This document shows positions 16,387 to 23,014 of a stretch of 64,000 nt of DNA, in pieces. The stretch is taken from contig NZ_CP085840.1 in assembly GCF_020715685.1 (NCBI RefSeq), positions 4,542,891 through 4,606,890 of the forward strand, given 5' to 3'. Position numbers and translations under genes: made by a program. This DNA is from Dermatobacter hominis. GTDB lineage: Bacteria; Actinomycetota; Acidimicrobiia; Acidimicrobiales; Microtrichaceae. Position 1 is the first letter of the stretch. Every line of letters begins with the position of its first letter. The notes under the pieces were generated by a model. The model saw only the letters and a program-made list of their open reading frames with translations, made no database searches and was not told the DNA's origin.

Positions 16387-16638
16387 CCAGCCGAAGCACT
16401 TCAGCGCGCGGCGCCAGGCTCCCGGTCTCCACAACGCGACGCGAACCACGCCCGCCTCCGGGATCGTGGCGGTCAACCCATCGCGAGCGAGTACGAGATC
16501 GGGCGCGCCGGCGGGCAGGTGCACCGTCCCCAGTGGATGATCGACCACGATCTCCGCTGCCGACACCGTCACCGTCACATTGGGCGACCTCGACAGGCGG
16601 AACTCACCGACTCCTCGGAGGCTGACGTCGTCGGACAC
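16372..16638 (-). CDS. Cassette gene: small protein with a chromosomal paralogue
   Basis: An 88-residue protein from GTG 16638, 26 bp inside the boundary motif at 16664. Its C-terminal 60 residues align without gaps to the protein encoded at 49314-49607: EIVVDHP/EIVLDSP, then VHLP/IHLP, ATIPEAG/ASVPDLG and WRPGAWRRAL/WRNRRWRTAL, ending in GW. About 40% of positions match by eye. That conservation shows the frame is coding. The beta-rich pattern ending in a Trp/Arg helix is not a family I can name. Its stop lies inside a boundary hairpin. Confidence 0.7.
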   Translation of the reverse strand: MSDDVSLRGVGEFRLSRSPNVTVTVSAAEIVVDHPLGTVHLPAGAPDLVLARDGLTATIPEAGVVRVALWRPGAWRRALKCFGWPAPA

Positions 16639-16663
16639 GAGCTCAGTCTCACACGACGGGCAA

Positions 16664-16679
16664 CCGGCATTACCTGCCG
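16664..16679 (-). repeat. Cassette boundary motif copy
   Basis: CCGGCATTACCTGCC, identical over 15 bp to the copy at 18823. CGGCA 16665-16669 and TGCCG 16675-16679 form a short stem around TTACC. Confidence 0.5.
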
Positions 16680-16743
16680 CTCCTCTGGCAACTCCACATC
16701 GCGCTGTCGATCTGCGGCTGGGTCTGTCAGCCAGACTGGTTGA

Positions 16744-17820
16744 GTGGCTCGGTTCGTGTTGGTCGCGGCACTGGTCGCCATGTGCGCCGGGGCCGGTTGC
16801 ACCCACGACGGCGATCGTCCTCTGCCACCACCAGCGACGCTGACCGAACTCCCCATCGGCGAGGGTGCTGTGCCTGCGGGAGCGGCGCTACCGGACTGGT
16901 TCACCGTCCCGGAGGGGGCGGTGCTGGTGGGAGGGCCCTTCACCGTGTTCCCTCCCGAGCCGGACGGGATGGCCACCCGGCCTGACCTTCCGGAAGACCG
17001 GAGCTGGGAGGCGATCCTGGCCGTGACGGGCAACCCGCTCGACGTCATGAAGGAACTGCAGCAGCAGGCGTCCGCACTCGGCCTCGTGTTCCAGCCCGCC
17101 GGCTTTTCCAACGACCCGGTTTCAACCGCAACCTTCTGCCGCGACGAGCGTGACGGCGACCACGGCACGTACGTGTGCCGGGCTCTGGCCGCACCGTGGG
17201 ATGCGCGAACGATCTCGTTCTCCAACCCGATCCCGCCGGACCAGTTGCGTGCCATGACCATCGTCATCACCCAGCAGTCAGGCGACCGTGACCGCCCATC
17301 AGAATCGACAGCGACATTGACCTACCGCGACGACGGCGTGGCGGCCTGGGGAGTCGTCGACGCCTTCGGCGACCCGGCGGCCGCGCTCGGAGCCGGCCCG
17401 GGACCTCCACCGCAACCCTGGGTGCCGCTACCGAAGATCGGTTCACCCTTCGGGACCGGCGGAGACTTCTTGCTCGAACGCGGGTCTGATCTGACCATCC
17501 CGACCCTGCCGGCTTGCGAGGGTCTCGGACTCGATGCCGTGCTCGCCGTTGACACTCAGACGTCTGACCCTCAGGTCGTGTTGGACCGCTATGTAGATCA
17601 GGCCTTGGCGATCACCCCAAGCGGGGAAGCCGGCCGAACAACGGCACGCCGCTCGATCGGCGACGTGACGTGGGTGAGCGTGTCAGAGCACGGTGCTGGG
17701 GACGACGGATACGTCTTCGCGATGACCCAGACAGCCGACGGGCGCTCCTCGTTGCGGATCACAGGCTGCGGCTCTCCACCGGATGAGCCCGGGCCAACCA
17801 CCACAGCCTCAGCCGGCTAA
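16744..17820 (+). CDS. Cassette gene on the opposite strand: secreted lipoprotein
   Basis: A 358-residue protein with a GTG start. The signal peptide MARFVLVAALVAMCAGAGC has a lipobox Cys at residue 19. The mature part has no recognised family. It contains PDWFTVPEGAVLVGGPF, an EDRSWEAILAVTGNP segment, scattered Cys pairs (FCRDE...YVCRA, LPACEG...ITGCG) suited to disulfides outside the cell, and a Pro/Thr-rich tail. It is one of two array genes on the plus strand. The stop TAA (17818-17820) directly abuts the boundary motif at 17821. Confidence 0.7.
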   Translation: MARFVLVAALVAMCAGAGCTHDGDRPLPPPATLTELPIGEGAVPAGAALPDWFTVPEGAVLVGGPFTVFPPEPDGMATRPDLPEDRSWEAILAVTGNPLDVMKELQQQASALGLVFQPAGFSNDPVSTATFCRDERDGDHGTYVCRALAAPWDARTISFSNPIPPDQLRAMTIVITQQSGDRDRPSESTATLTYRDDGVAAWGVVDAFGDPAAALGAGPGPPPQPWVPLPKIGSPFGTGGDFLLERGSDLTIPTLPACEGLGLDAVLAVDTQTSDPQVVLDRYVDQALAITPSGEAGRTTARRSIGDVTWVSVSEHGAGDDGYVFAMTQTADGRSSLRITGCGSPPDEPGPTTTASAG

Positions 17821-17830
17821 CCGGCACTAC
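17821..17830 (-). repeat. Cassette boundary motif copy
   Basis: An exact CCGGCACTAC shared by two convergent genes. It directly follows the TAA of the plus-strand lipoprotein and supplies the TAG stop (17827-17829) of the minus-strand gene. To its left GCCGG-TTAG-CCGGC (minus-strand sense) forms a small hairpin. Confidence 0.5.
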
Positions 17831-18243
17831 TGGTATTCGGCGATGTCGATGCCTTCCTTGCGGAGCCCCTCCACGATCGAATCGACGATCTCATCCGTTG
17901 GAGCCAACGGGTCGGCTCGCATGGCCGGGTTCTCTGAAGGCCTCACCGAACTATCGATGAGGAACATGTCGGGCGCTCCCAGCACGATGCGGGGCGAATC
18001 GAGCACTTCCAGGTGATCCCGCAGGGCCGACCGATCCAATGCTGACGAGCAGCGCGGAAAGTGGTTGGAGTAGTAGACGCGGTACAGCCCGAGGAGGGGG
18101 ATCCGCTCGACGAACACGACAACCTCGTGCTCTGCGTCCAGCGATCGTCTGAACAAGCCCCAGCGGCCTGTGAACCCGGCTGCGCGGAGGACGCCGGTCA
18201 ACGTGGACCGGACTTCTTCGTGTTTGGCCGTCCTGGCGCTCAT
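17827..18243 (-). CDS. Cassette gene: unknown soluble protein (DUF4304-like pattern)
   Basis: A 138-residue protein from ATG 18243. The first part, VRSTLTGVLRAAGFTGRWGLFRRSL then HEVVVFVER, resembles the opening of DUF4304-type proteins (a helix, GF, then an R/Y strand), but the match is weak and made by eye. The C-terminus is an acidic/helical DEIVDSIVEGLRKEGIDIAEY. No signal peptide or membrane segment is present. The stop codon is built from the boundary motif. Function is unknown. Confidence 0.6.
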   Translation of the reverse strand: MSARTAKHEEVRSTLTGVLRAAGFTGRWGLFRRSLDAEHEVVVFVERIPLLGLYRVYYSNHFPRCSSALDRSALRDHLEVLDSPRIVLGAPDMFLIDSSVRPSENPAMRADPLAPTDEIVDSIVEGLRKEGIDIAEYQ

Positions 18244-18358
18244 GCTGGCCGAACGGTACGCGGAGCCGGTTCGCTGGGTCGACTGCCGTCCAGGGCAACG
18301 AAGACGAGGACGTAGATGGGCCACTGCGCACCGGGTGCGCTGCCCGGACTTCATTCCC

Positions 18359-18377
18359 GACGAGGCCCGTCCTCGTC
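18359..18377 (-). repeat. Hairpin at a cassette-gene end (degenerate boundary?)
   Basis: GACGAGG (18359-18365) and CCTCGTC (18371-18377) are perfect arms around CCCGT and overlap the stop of the 18376-18780 gene. Just to the left, CCCGGACTTCATTCC resembles the boundary at 15246 (CCGGCACTTCATGCC), so this may be a decayed site or simply a terminator. Confidence 0.35.
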
Positions 18378-18780
18378 AGCTCCACGGTTGCTGCGGTGAC
18401 AACAGGTAGGCGCCGACCGCGAAGCCCACCTGCACACAGGTGAACGCTGCGACAACCAGCCGGCGCTCGCTGGCCGAGAACCGGTCGCGCGGCGCCCCGA
18501 CGGTGATGACCAGGCCACACACGTAGAGAGCGAGGCCGCCGACCAGAGCCCACCAAGCGATCGTGTAGTCGCCGCCGCTCTTGACGTTCTCGAACTGGTC
18601 TTCCAGGGCGTTGGTGTGCGACGAGATCGCCAGCGGCCCGATGAACACCGCGAGACCGTTGAAGACCGCAGCAATCGCGACGTACAGCGGGACGGAGTCA
18701 GAGGCGTCCCTGGGAACGAGTGTCGCGTTCTTTGACTCCTCCTGGGCGCCGCCGGCGGCCCTGGTCTCGGCCCTCTCCAC
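18376..18780 (-). CDS. Cassette gene: small membrane protein
   Basis: A 134-residue protein from a GTG start. After a charged N-terminus come three hydrophobic segments: VPLYVAIAAVFNGLAVFIGPLAI, IAWWALVGGLALYVCGLVITVG and LVVAAFTCVQVGFAVGAYLL. The loop between the first two (SSHTNALEDQFENVKSGGDY) is acidic and probably external. No family is recognised. The start lies 42 bp from the boundary motif at 18823, a spacing similar to other cassettes. Confidence 0.6.
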   Translation of the reverse strand: MERAETRAAGGAQEESKNATLVPRDASDSVPLYVAIAAVFNGLAVFIGPLAISSHTNALEDQFENVKSGGDYTIAWWALVGGLALYVCGLVITVGAPRDRFSASERRLVVAAFTCVQVGFAVGAYLLSPQQPWS

Positions 18781-18822
18781 GGCACGAGTACATCACGATC
18801 GATCGCCTGCCGAGGTGAAGTG

Positions 18823-18837
18823 CCGGCATTACCTGCC
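18823..18837 (-). repeat. Cassette boundary motif copy
   Basis: CCGGCATTACCTGCC, the same 15-mer as at 16664. Further right, GGACGTAGG (18883-18891) and CCTACGTCC (18924-18932) form a 9-bp inverted repeat that includes the stop codon of the next gene. Confidence 0.5.
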
Positions 18838-18924
18838 AGTCGAGTGGACCGGGTTGTTTCATGTCTGATCGACCCGCTCCTCGGACGTAGGCGCGGAGCC
18901 CGCACACGAACCTCCATCACCGCC

Positions 18925-19638
18925 CTACGTCCTCGACGCACGGGCCGACCGAGCTCGCTCGAGCACCCGGGTGACGACTGGCTGGTCGAACTCGGTGACC
19001 CACAACTCGGCGCCATCGACAGTCACACGCCCGGGCCGGTCGGCTGGGCTGTCCAGCGCACCGATCGGCGCAGTGATGGCAGCGACGCCGTCGGCGTACA
19101 CACGGACCTCCGTGGAACTCGCTGCGATCTCGACCGCACCTCTCGGCAGCCGATGGTCGCGAGGCCACCGCACCAATGCGATGAGCATCACCGGGAAGAC
19201 CAACACTCCAGGCCCACTCAGTGGCCCCGTTGGCGGGCCCGGCGTGTGCCACGCCGCAAAGACGTCGGTGCACTCCGGCCATCCGTTCTCTTCTCGGGCC
19301 TCCAACACGCGACGCTGTTCTCTAGGGGTGTCTGAACCGCCAGCCGCTGCATACAGCCGGTTCGCTGCATCGAGATCCCGGTCAGACAGCACGTACACCG
19401 ACTCGCCGATCTCGAGCCACCCGTTCGTGAGCGCCCGCGGTTCCACCGCCCCCTGCAACGGCACCTCGGTCTGCACATGCCATGTCCGCCCGCGGCGGCT
19501 CAACACCCACAAGCGATCACCGGCCCACGTGATGACCTGCCGGCGCCGCAACGGCGGACCAACCGGTAGCCACCCCTCCGGTGTCCGTCCGGTCAGCCTC
19601 GTGATTGATTCGACGGACGGCAGTCGCCGCAGCTGCAC
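18925..19638 (-). CDS. Cassette gene: unknown protein with a central hydrophobic segment
   Basis: A 237-residue protein from GTG 19638, about 45 bp from the boundary motif at 19684. The N-half is beta-rich with Trp/Arg (VITWAGDRLWVLSRRGRTWHV, then NGWLEIGESVYVLSDRDLDAANRLYAAAGG). A hydrophobic segment GPGVLVFPVMLIALVRW lies in the middle and is followed by a second beta-rich part. It resembles bacterial-PH-like membrane proteins only loosely. I do not recognise the family. Confidence 0.55.
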   Translation of the reverse strand: MQLRRLPSVESITRLTGRTPEGWLPVGPPLRRRQVITWAGDRLWVLSRRGRTWHVQTEVPLQGAVEPRALTNGWLEIGESVYVLSDRDLDAANRLYAAAGGSDTPREQRRVLEAREENGWPECTDVFAAWHTPGPPTGPLSGPGVLVFPVMLIALVRWPRDHRLPRGAVEIAASSTEVRVYADGVAAITAPIGALDSPADRPGRVTVDGAELWVTEFDQPVVTRVLERARSARASRT

Positions 19639-19683
19639 GAACGAATGCTACGGCCGCGCTCGGCGAACTTGGCGAAAGTCGAT

Positions 19684-19693
19684 CCGGCACTAA
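19684..19693 (-). repeat. Cassette boundary motif copy
   Basis: CCGGCACTAA, 9 of 10 to the consensus. It provides the TAG stop (19690-19692) of the kinase-like gene. A short hairpin with CCGC/GCGG (19695-19708) lies just inside the gene. Confidence 0.45.
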
Positions 19694-20295
19694 TCCGCCG
19701 TGATGCGGCTGAGCCTGAATCGTCCGACGACGCGGTCTTGGATGATGGCGTCCGTTGTTTGATCGGCATCGAGGCCCGTCGTGTCGACAACGTGGTGTTC
19801 GAGCTGGCCGAGCAGCTGGAACTGCTCCCACATCTGGCGGATCGGCTCAGGATTCGAGAGAGGTGGATGGCCGCTCACTCGGGGCTCGGTCGAGCGGGTT
19901 CTGGCACGGTGGAGACAGGTGGAGAGGTCGGGGCGCAGCACGACGTAGTCGATGGGGTTCGGCCCAATGACGGCGCTCAGAGTGTCGAGCATCCACGGGC
20001 CGATGATCCCTTCGAGGGCGGTGGCGTATCCGCCGGCACGTAGCGCGGCGGCGGCCGATGCCGCGGCGGCGAGCACTGCACGGTTCTGGGTGTCAGCTTC
20101 GGGCAGCCATGGCTCGATGGGCCCTCGAACGATGGTGGTCCAGAACCAGTCGGACTCAACGCAGACCGATGCGCCAGGCTCACGGCGAGCGAGGTCCCGG
20201 GCCACAGTGGTCTTGCCCGCGCCGGGGGGACCCGTGACGATGAGCAACGACGACGCGCTTCCGCTGTCGAGGAGGTCTGAATCGGACGTGTGCAT
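19690..20295 (-). CDS. Cassette gene: AAA/P-loop kinase-like protein
   Basis: A 201-residue P-loop protein. Walker A GPPGAGKTT is at about residues 22-30, followed by VARDLARREPGASVCVESDWFWTTI, typical of small-molecule kinases in which a conserved Asp follows a strand. A later block, DYVVLRPDLSTCLHRARTR, matches the LID/Arg region of the zeta-toxin/chloramphenicol phosphotransferase/gluconate-kinase-like group. The substrate is unknown. ATG 20295 gives the normal spacing to the P-loop; a longer frame to 20484 crosses the boundary motif at 20354. It is the only array gene with a clear enzymatic motif. Confidence 0.75.
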   Translation of the reverse strand: MHTSDSDLLDSGSASSLLIVTGPPGAGKTTVARDLARREPGASVCVESDWFWTTIVRGPIEPWLPEADTQNRAVLAAAASAAAALRAGGYATALEGIIGPWMLDTLSAVIGPNPIDYVVLRPDLSTCLHRARTRSTEPRVSGHPPLSNPEPIRQMWEQFQLLGQLEHHVVDTTGLDADQTTDAIIQDRVVGRFRLSRITAD

Positions 20296-20353
20296 GGCGA
20301 GATCATGCCGAGCAACGGCCGATAATGGGCCACTTCCTGCCGACCAACCAGAA

Positions 20354-20363
20354 CAGGCACTAC
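20354..20363 (-). repeat. Cassette boundary motif copy (right end of array)
   Basis: CAGGCACTAC, 9 of 10 to the consensus, between two divergent genes. TGCC and GGCA arms lie immediately to its left. No further copies were seen to the right. Confidence 0.4.
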
Positions 20364-20400
20364 TCGCCGGTGGCGCCCGTGGCGTCGGTACGCTCCGCTC

Positions 20401-20859
20401 GTGGAGCAGGACGAGTGGACCGAGTACGCCGCTGGTCTGTTGGCGGAGCCGCTCGTGGCGAGTGGATGGTTCCGACCTGCCCATGTTGGTGCTCCTCTGG
20501 CTGCGTGGGAGCCGTCGCTGCCTTCGTTCGTGGCAAGTGCCTCGGAGTGGGAGATGCGTCGGATCGACGATCGCTCACGTCTCGAGAAGGAGTTCGTGAC
20601 TGATCTTCCGCGCCTGATGTTCGTTGCCGTCACCGCGCACCGACTGGGGCTGTTCGATCTGGTCGGCCGCCGCCACGTGCACGCTCGTCGGGCCGTCGCC
20701 ACCGCTGAGCGTGACGGCGTGCTCGTCGCCGAGGACGCTGCGCATCCTGATTGGCTGTGTCTGAGGCTGGACGACGGCCGGGCGATCGCGCTCGAGCCGG
20801 CCGGCCCCGACGAAGACGTCGAATCGATCCGGCGAGTGCTGACGTCAGAGTTTCTGTAA
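20401..20859 (+). CDS. Unknown soluble protein at array right end
   Basis: A 152-residue protein with a GTG start, on the plus strand, beginning 38 bp from the last boundary motif. It has no signal peptide or membrane segment. Recognisable features are an acidic N-terminus MEQDEWTEYAAGLLAEPLVASGW, a helical SRLEKEFVTDLPRLMFVAVTAHRLGLFDL and a final strand pair LCLRLDDGRAIALEPAG. I recognise no family. It may be the outermost cassette or the first chromosomal gene beyond the array. Confidence 0.6.
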   Translation: MEQDEWTEYAAGLLAEPLVASGWFRPAHVGAPLAAWEPSLPSFVASASEWEMRRIDDRSRLEKEFVTDLPRLMFVAVTAHRLGLFDLVGRRHVHARRAVATAERDGVLVAEDAAHPDWLCLRLDDGRAIALEPAGPDEDVESIRRVLTSEFL

Positions 20860-20915
20860 GCGGCGTGGGTCTCGAAGGCGTCCTCGCCGCCCGAAGCACT
20901 GCCGGAGGTAGGAGT

Positions 20916-21677
20916 TCATCTCGGCACGTTCCGGGCGGTCCCGTTGGCGGGATCGACGTCGAAGGTGACCGTCCATGGCGCGCCGCGGTTGTTGAGGTTG
21001 AGCACCGAGAGCGAGCGACCGTCCGGTGACCACGTCAGCTCGTGCGGGTACGGCAAGGGGTCCGTGGTGCTCGCGCGCACAGATGTTGCCCCGTCGACCG
21101 AGACCAGTGAGAGGGTGCTGTCGCCGACCACCGCGAGCCACCGCGAGTCCGGACTGAACGCGACCGGTCCGAGGTCCGTGAGTCCGGTGTCGGCCCGACG
21201 GACCTCGTCGGGCCGCTCCGTCGACGCGAGGTAGAGCTCCGATCGCGGTGAGCGTTGCTCGGCGGATCCCGGGAATCCGGTCCCCGTTCCGAGCGGGTAC
21301 CCCGTTGCCGAGATGGCGAGAACGGAACCGTCGGGAGCGACGGCGAGCTCGGCGCCGTAGGCGTCGAAGTCGGCGAGCTCCGGCAGATGGTTCAGGTGGA
21401 CCCACGGTCGAGACGTTCCCGATGCGCGGTCGATGCGGATCACCCATGCGCCCGACACGCCGTAGTCGACGGAGCCCGCGACCGTGATCGTCGATGGTGG
21501 CGACGTCGACGTCGTGATCCACGTCGACGAGGTCGTCGTCGAAACGGTCGTCACAGGGATCTCGCCGCCCGGCGCGTCGGTTCGGGCACACCCCGAGGCA
21601 GACCCGACCAGGATCGCGGCGCAGCACCACGCCGCTCGCAGGGCCGCCCCACGGCGGCCCGAGCGCCTCTCCATCAT
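20916..21677 (-). CDS. Secreted lipoprotein with WD40/TolB-like repeats
   Basis: A 253-residue protein. After MMERRSGRRG a hydrophobic segment ends in the lipobox VGSASGC (near residue 30). A Thr/Ser-rich linker (TTVSTTTSSTWITTSTSPPS) follows. The mature part contains beta-propeller-like blocks with the sequence FSPDSRWLAVVGDSTLSLV and WSPDGRSLSVLNLNN, as in TolB/WD40-like repeats. It is probably anchored outside the membrane; function is unknown. It is convergent with the preceding plus-strand gene, with a 56-bp gap. Confidence 0.72.
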   Translation of the reverse strand: MMERRSGRRGAALRAAWCCAAILVGSASGCARTDAPGGEIPVTTVSTTTSSTWITTSTSPPSTITVAGSVDYGVSGAWVIRIDRASGTSRPWVHLNHLPELADFDAYGAELAVAPDGSVLAISATGYPLGTGTGFPGSAEQRSPRSELYLASTERPDEVRRADTGLTDLGPVAFSPDSRWLAVVGDSTLSLVSVDGATSVRASTTDPLPYPHELTWSPDGRSLSVLNLNNRGAPWTVTFDVDPANGTARNVPR

Positions 21678-21784
21678 CCAAGGCTAACCACGGCCCGACG
21701 TCGCCACCCCTGGGATCACAGCTGACCCGAATCCCGGGCCACCCCCGTGGGCGGTCGGTGTCCAGCGGTCCCTAACCTCGGCGG

Positions 21785-22222
21785 ATGGCGCTCAGGATGG
21801 ACAACGTCGGGATCGTCGTCGAGGACCTCGAAGCGGCGATCGACTTCTTCCGCGAGCTCGGCCTCGAGCTCGAAGGCCGAGCCCCGGTGGAAGGGGAGTG
21901 GGCGGGGAGTGTCACCGGCCTGGGCGACCAACGGGTGGAGATCGCCATGATGCGCACGCCAGACGGCCACGGCCGGCTCGAGCTCTCGCGGTTCCTCGAG
22001 CCCGAGGTCATCGAGGATCACCGCAACGCACCCGTCAACGCACTCGGCTACCTGCGCGTCATGTTCGCCGTGGACGACATCGACGACACGCTCGCCCGGG
22101 TGACCGAGCACGGTGCCCAGCTTGTGAGCACCGAGGTCGTCCAGTACGAGTCGGCGTTCCGCCTCTGCTACATCCGCGGACCCGAGGGCATCCTCATCGG
22201 GCTCTCCGAGGCGTTGAGCTGA
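21785..22222 (+). CDS. VOC (glyoxalase/bleomycin-resistance fold) family protein
   Basis: A 145-residue vicinal oxygen chelate protein. Two beta-alpha-beta-beta-beta modules can be read. MDNVGIVVEDLEAAIDFFRELGLELEG opens the first, and LGYLRVMFAVDDIDDTLARVTEHGAQL opens the second. The end CYIRGPEGILIGLSEAL carries the usual metal-ligand Glu/Leu strand. Substrate is unknown; relatives include glyoxalase I, dioxygenases and antibiotic-binding proteins. An alternative ATG four codons downstream would also give a complete domain. Confidence 0.87.
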   Translation: MALRMDNVGIVVEDLEAAIDFFRELGLELEGRAPVEGEWAGSVTGLGDQRVEIAMMRTPDGHGRLELSRFLEPEVIEDHRNAPVNALGYLRVMFAVDDIDDTLARVTEHGAQLVSTEVVQYESAFRLCYIRGPEGILIGLSEALS

Positions 22223-22324
22223 GCGTCGAACGTCGCCATCGGGGAGCCGAACGACGCTGTGTCGACCGGCGACCGCTCCGTGGACGGCCGGTGCCGTCGC
22301 CGGGTGTCGTGCGAGGATGAGCCG

Positions 22325-22735
22325 ATGGCGGCGCCCAAGACCCGAGCCACCGACGACGATGTCACGGCGTTCATCGACTCGGTCCCGAACGATCGCCGTC
22401 GCGCCGACGCCCACACCCTTCGGGCGCTCTTCGAACGGGTCACGGGCGCCGACGCCAAGATGTGGGGCCCGTCGATCGTCGGCTTCGGCAGCCGCCCGTA
22501 TACGAACACCACCGGCACGAACGACTGGTTCGTGGTCGGCTTCTCGCCACGCAAGACCGCCTCGACGATCTACGGCATCCACGACGGGGACGGTCCCGAC
22601 GACCCGCTGCTGGACGAGCTCGGCCCGCACACCACCGGCAAGGGTTGCGTGTACGTGAAGGCCGTCGACGACGTCGACCGGGACGTGCTCGAACGTCTCG
22701 TGCGACGCGCCTGGGACGCCGAGGCAACCGACTAG
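22325..22735 (+). CDS. DUF1801 domain protein
   Basis: A 136-residue protein of the DUF1801 (YdhG/YjbR-like) family. The features are an N-terminal ATDDDVTAFIDSVPNDRRRADAHTLRALF helix pair, MWGPSIVGFGSRPY, WFVVGFSPRKTASTIY, and a C-terminal GKGCVYVKAVDDVDRDVLERLV. Members are small cytosolic proteins without an established activity. ATG 22325 fits the family length; an upstream frame start at 22259 has no features. It lies about 100 bp after the VOC gene on the same strand. Confidence 0.85.
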   Translation: MAAPKTRATDDDVTAFIDSVPNDRRRADAHTLRALFERVTGADAKMWGPSIVGFGSRPYTNTTGTNDWFVVGFSPRKTASTIYGIHDGDGPDDPLLDELGPHTTGKGCVYVKAVDDVDRDVLERLVRRAWDAEATD

Positions 22736-23014
22736 GCGTAGCGCCACGGCCGCCTGCGGGACGTGCGTCGAGTGGGTCCTCGACGGTCAGGTCCACGCCC
22801 GGACACCAGGAACCGACTCGTCGTACGTCCCGTCATCTGGCCGTTCGACCTCAGCGGTCGGGAGGCGGCTGCGTTCGTGCATCGGGCCGCTGGCCCAAGA
22901 GCCCGATACCTGTGCAGACGGGAGGATTCCCCCTCGTCTGGGCAGCCCCGGCCCGTCATCCTGTGGGTGGCCGCGTCGCGCCCGCCCAAGCGGTGAGCGC
23001 GGCGCAGAAGGCGG

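Larger units (their letters stand above)
13500..20363 (-). mobile_element. Candidate gene-cassette array (integron-like, no integrase in view)
   Basis: Twelve short genes, ten on the minus strand, are each bounded by a copy of a 10-bp motif. It reads CCGGCACTAC on the plus strand (GTAGTGCCGG toward the genes' 3' ends) or a close variant. Copies are at 13500, 13789, 15727, 16331, 16664, 17821, 18823, 19684 and 20354, with weaker ones at 14437 and 15246. Four boundaries form long imperfect hairpins containing or touching the stop codon, as attC sites do. Most encoded proteins are unknown. The stretch looks less GC-rich than its flanks. The GTT/AAC core of classical attC is absent and no tyrosine recombinase is in the window, so the mobilising enzyme is unknown. 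Confidence 0.55.

Noticed and set aside
13500..20363. CRISPR array
   Set aside because: The motif copies are 0.3-1.9 kb apart, only 10-15 bp long and lie at gene ends; there are no uniform spacers and no cas genes.
13500..20363. REP/RAYT-type repeats (GTAG followed by a hairpin)
   Set aside because: GTAG plus hairpin does occur at some sites, but copies match gene ends one to one and the long pairing surrounds the stop codon on the other side of the motif. No RAYT transposase was seen. It remains the main alternative to a cassette reading.
13371..20916. An integron integrase inside or beside the array
   Set aside because: No frame on either strand shows the tyrosine recombinase R-H-R-Y pattern; if one exists it is outside this window.
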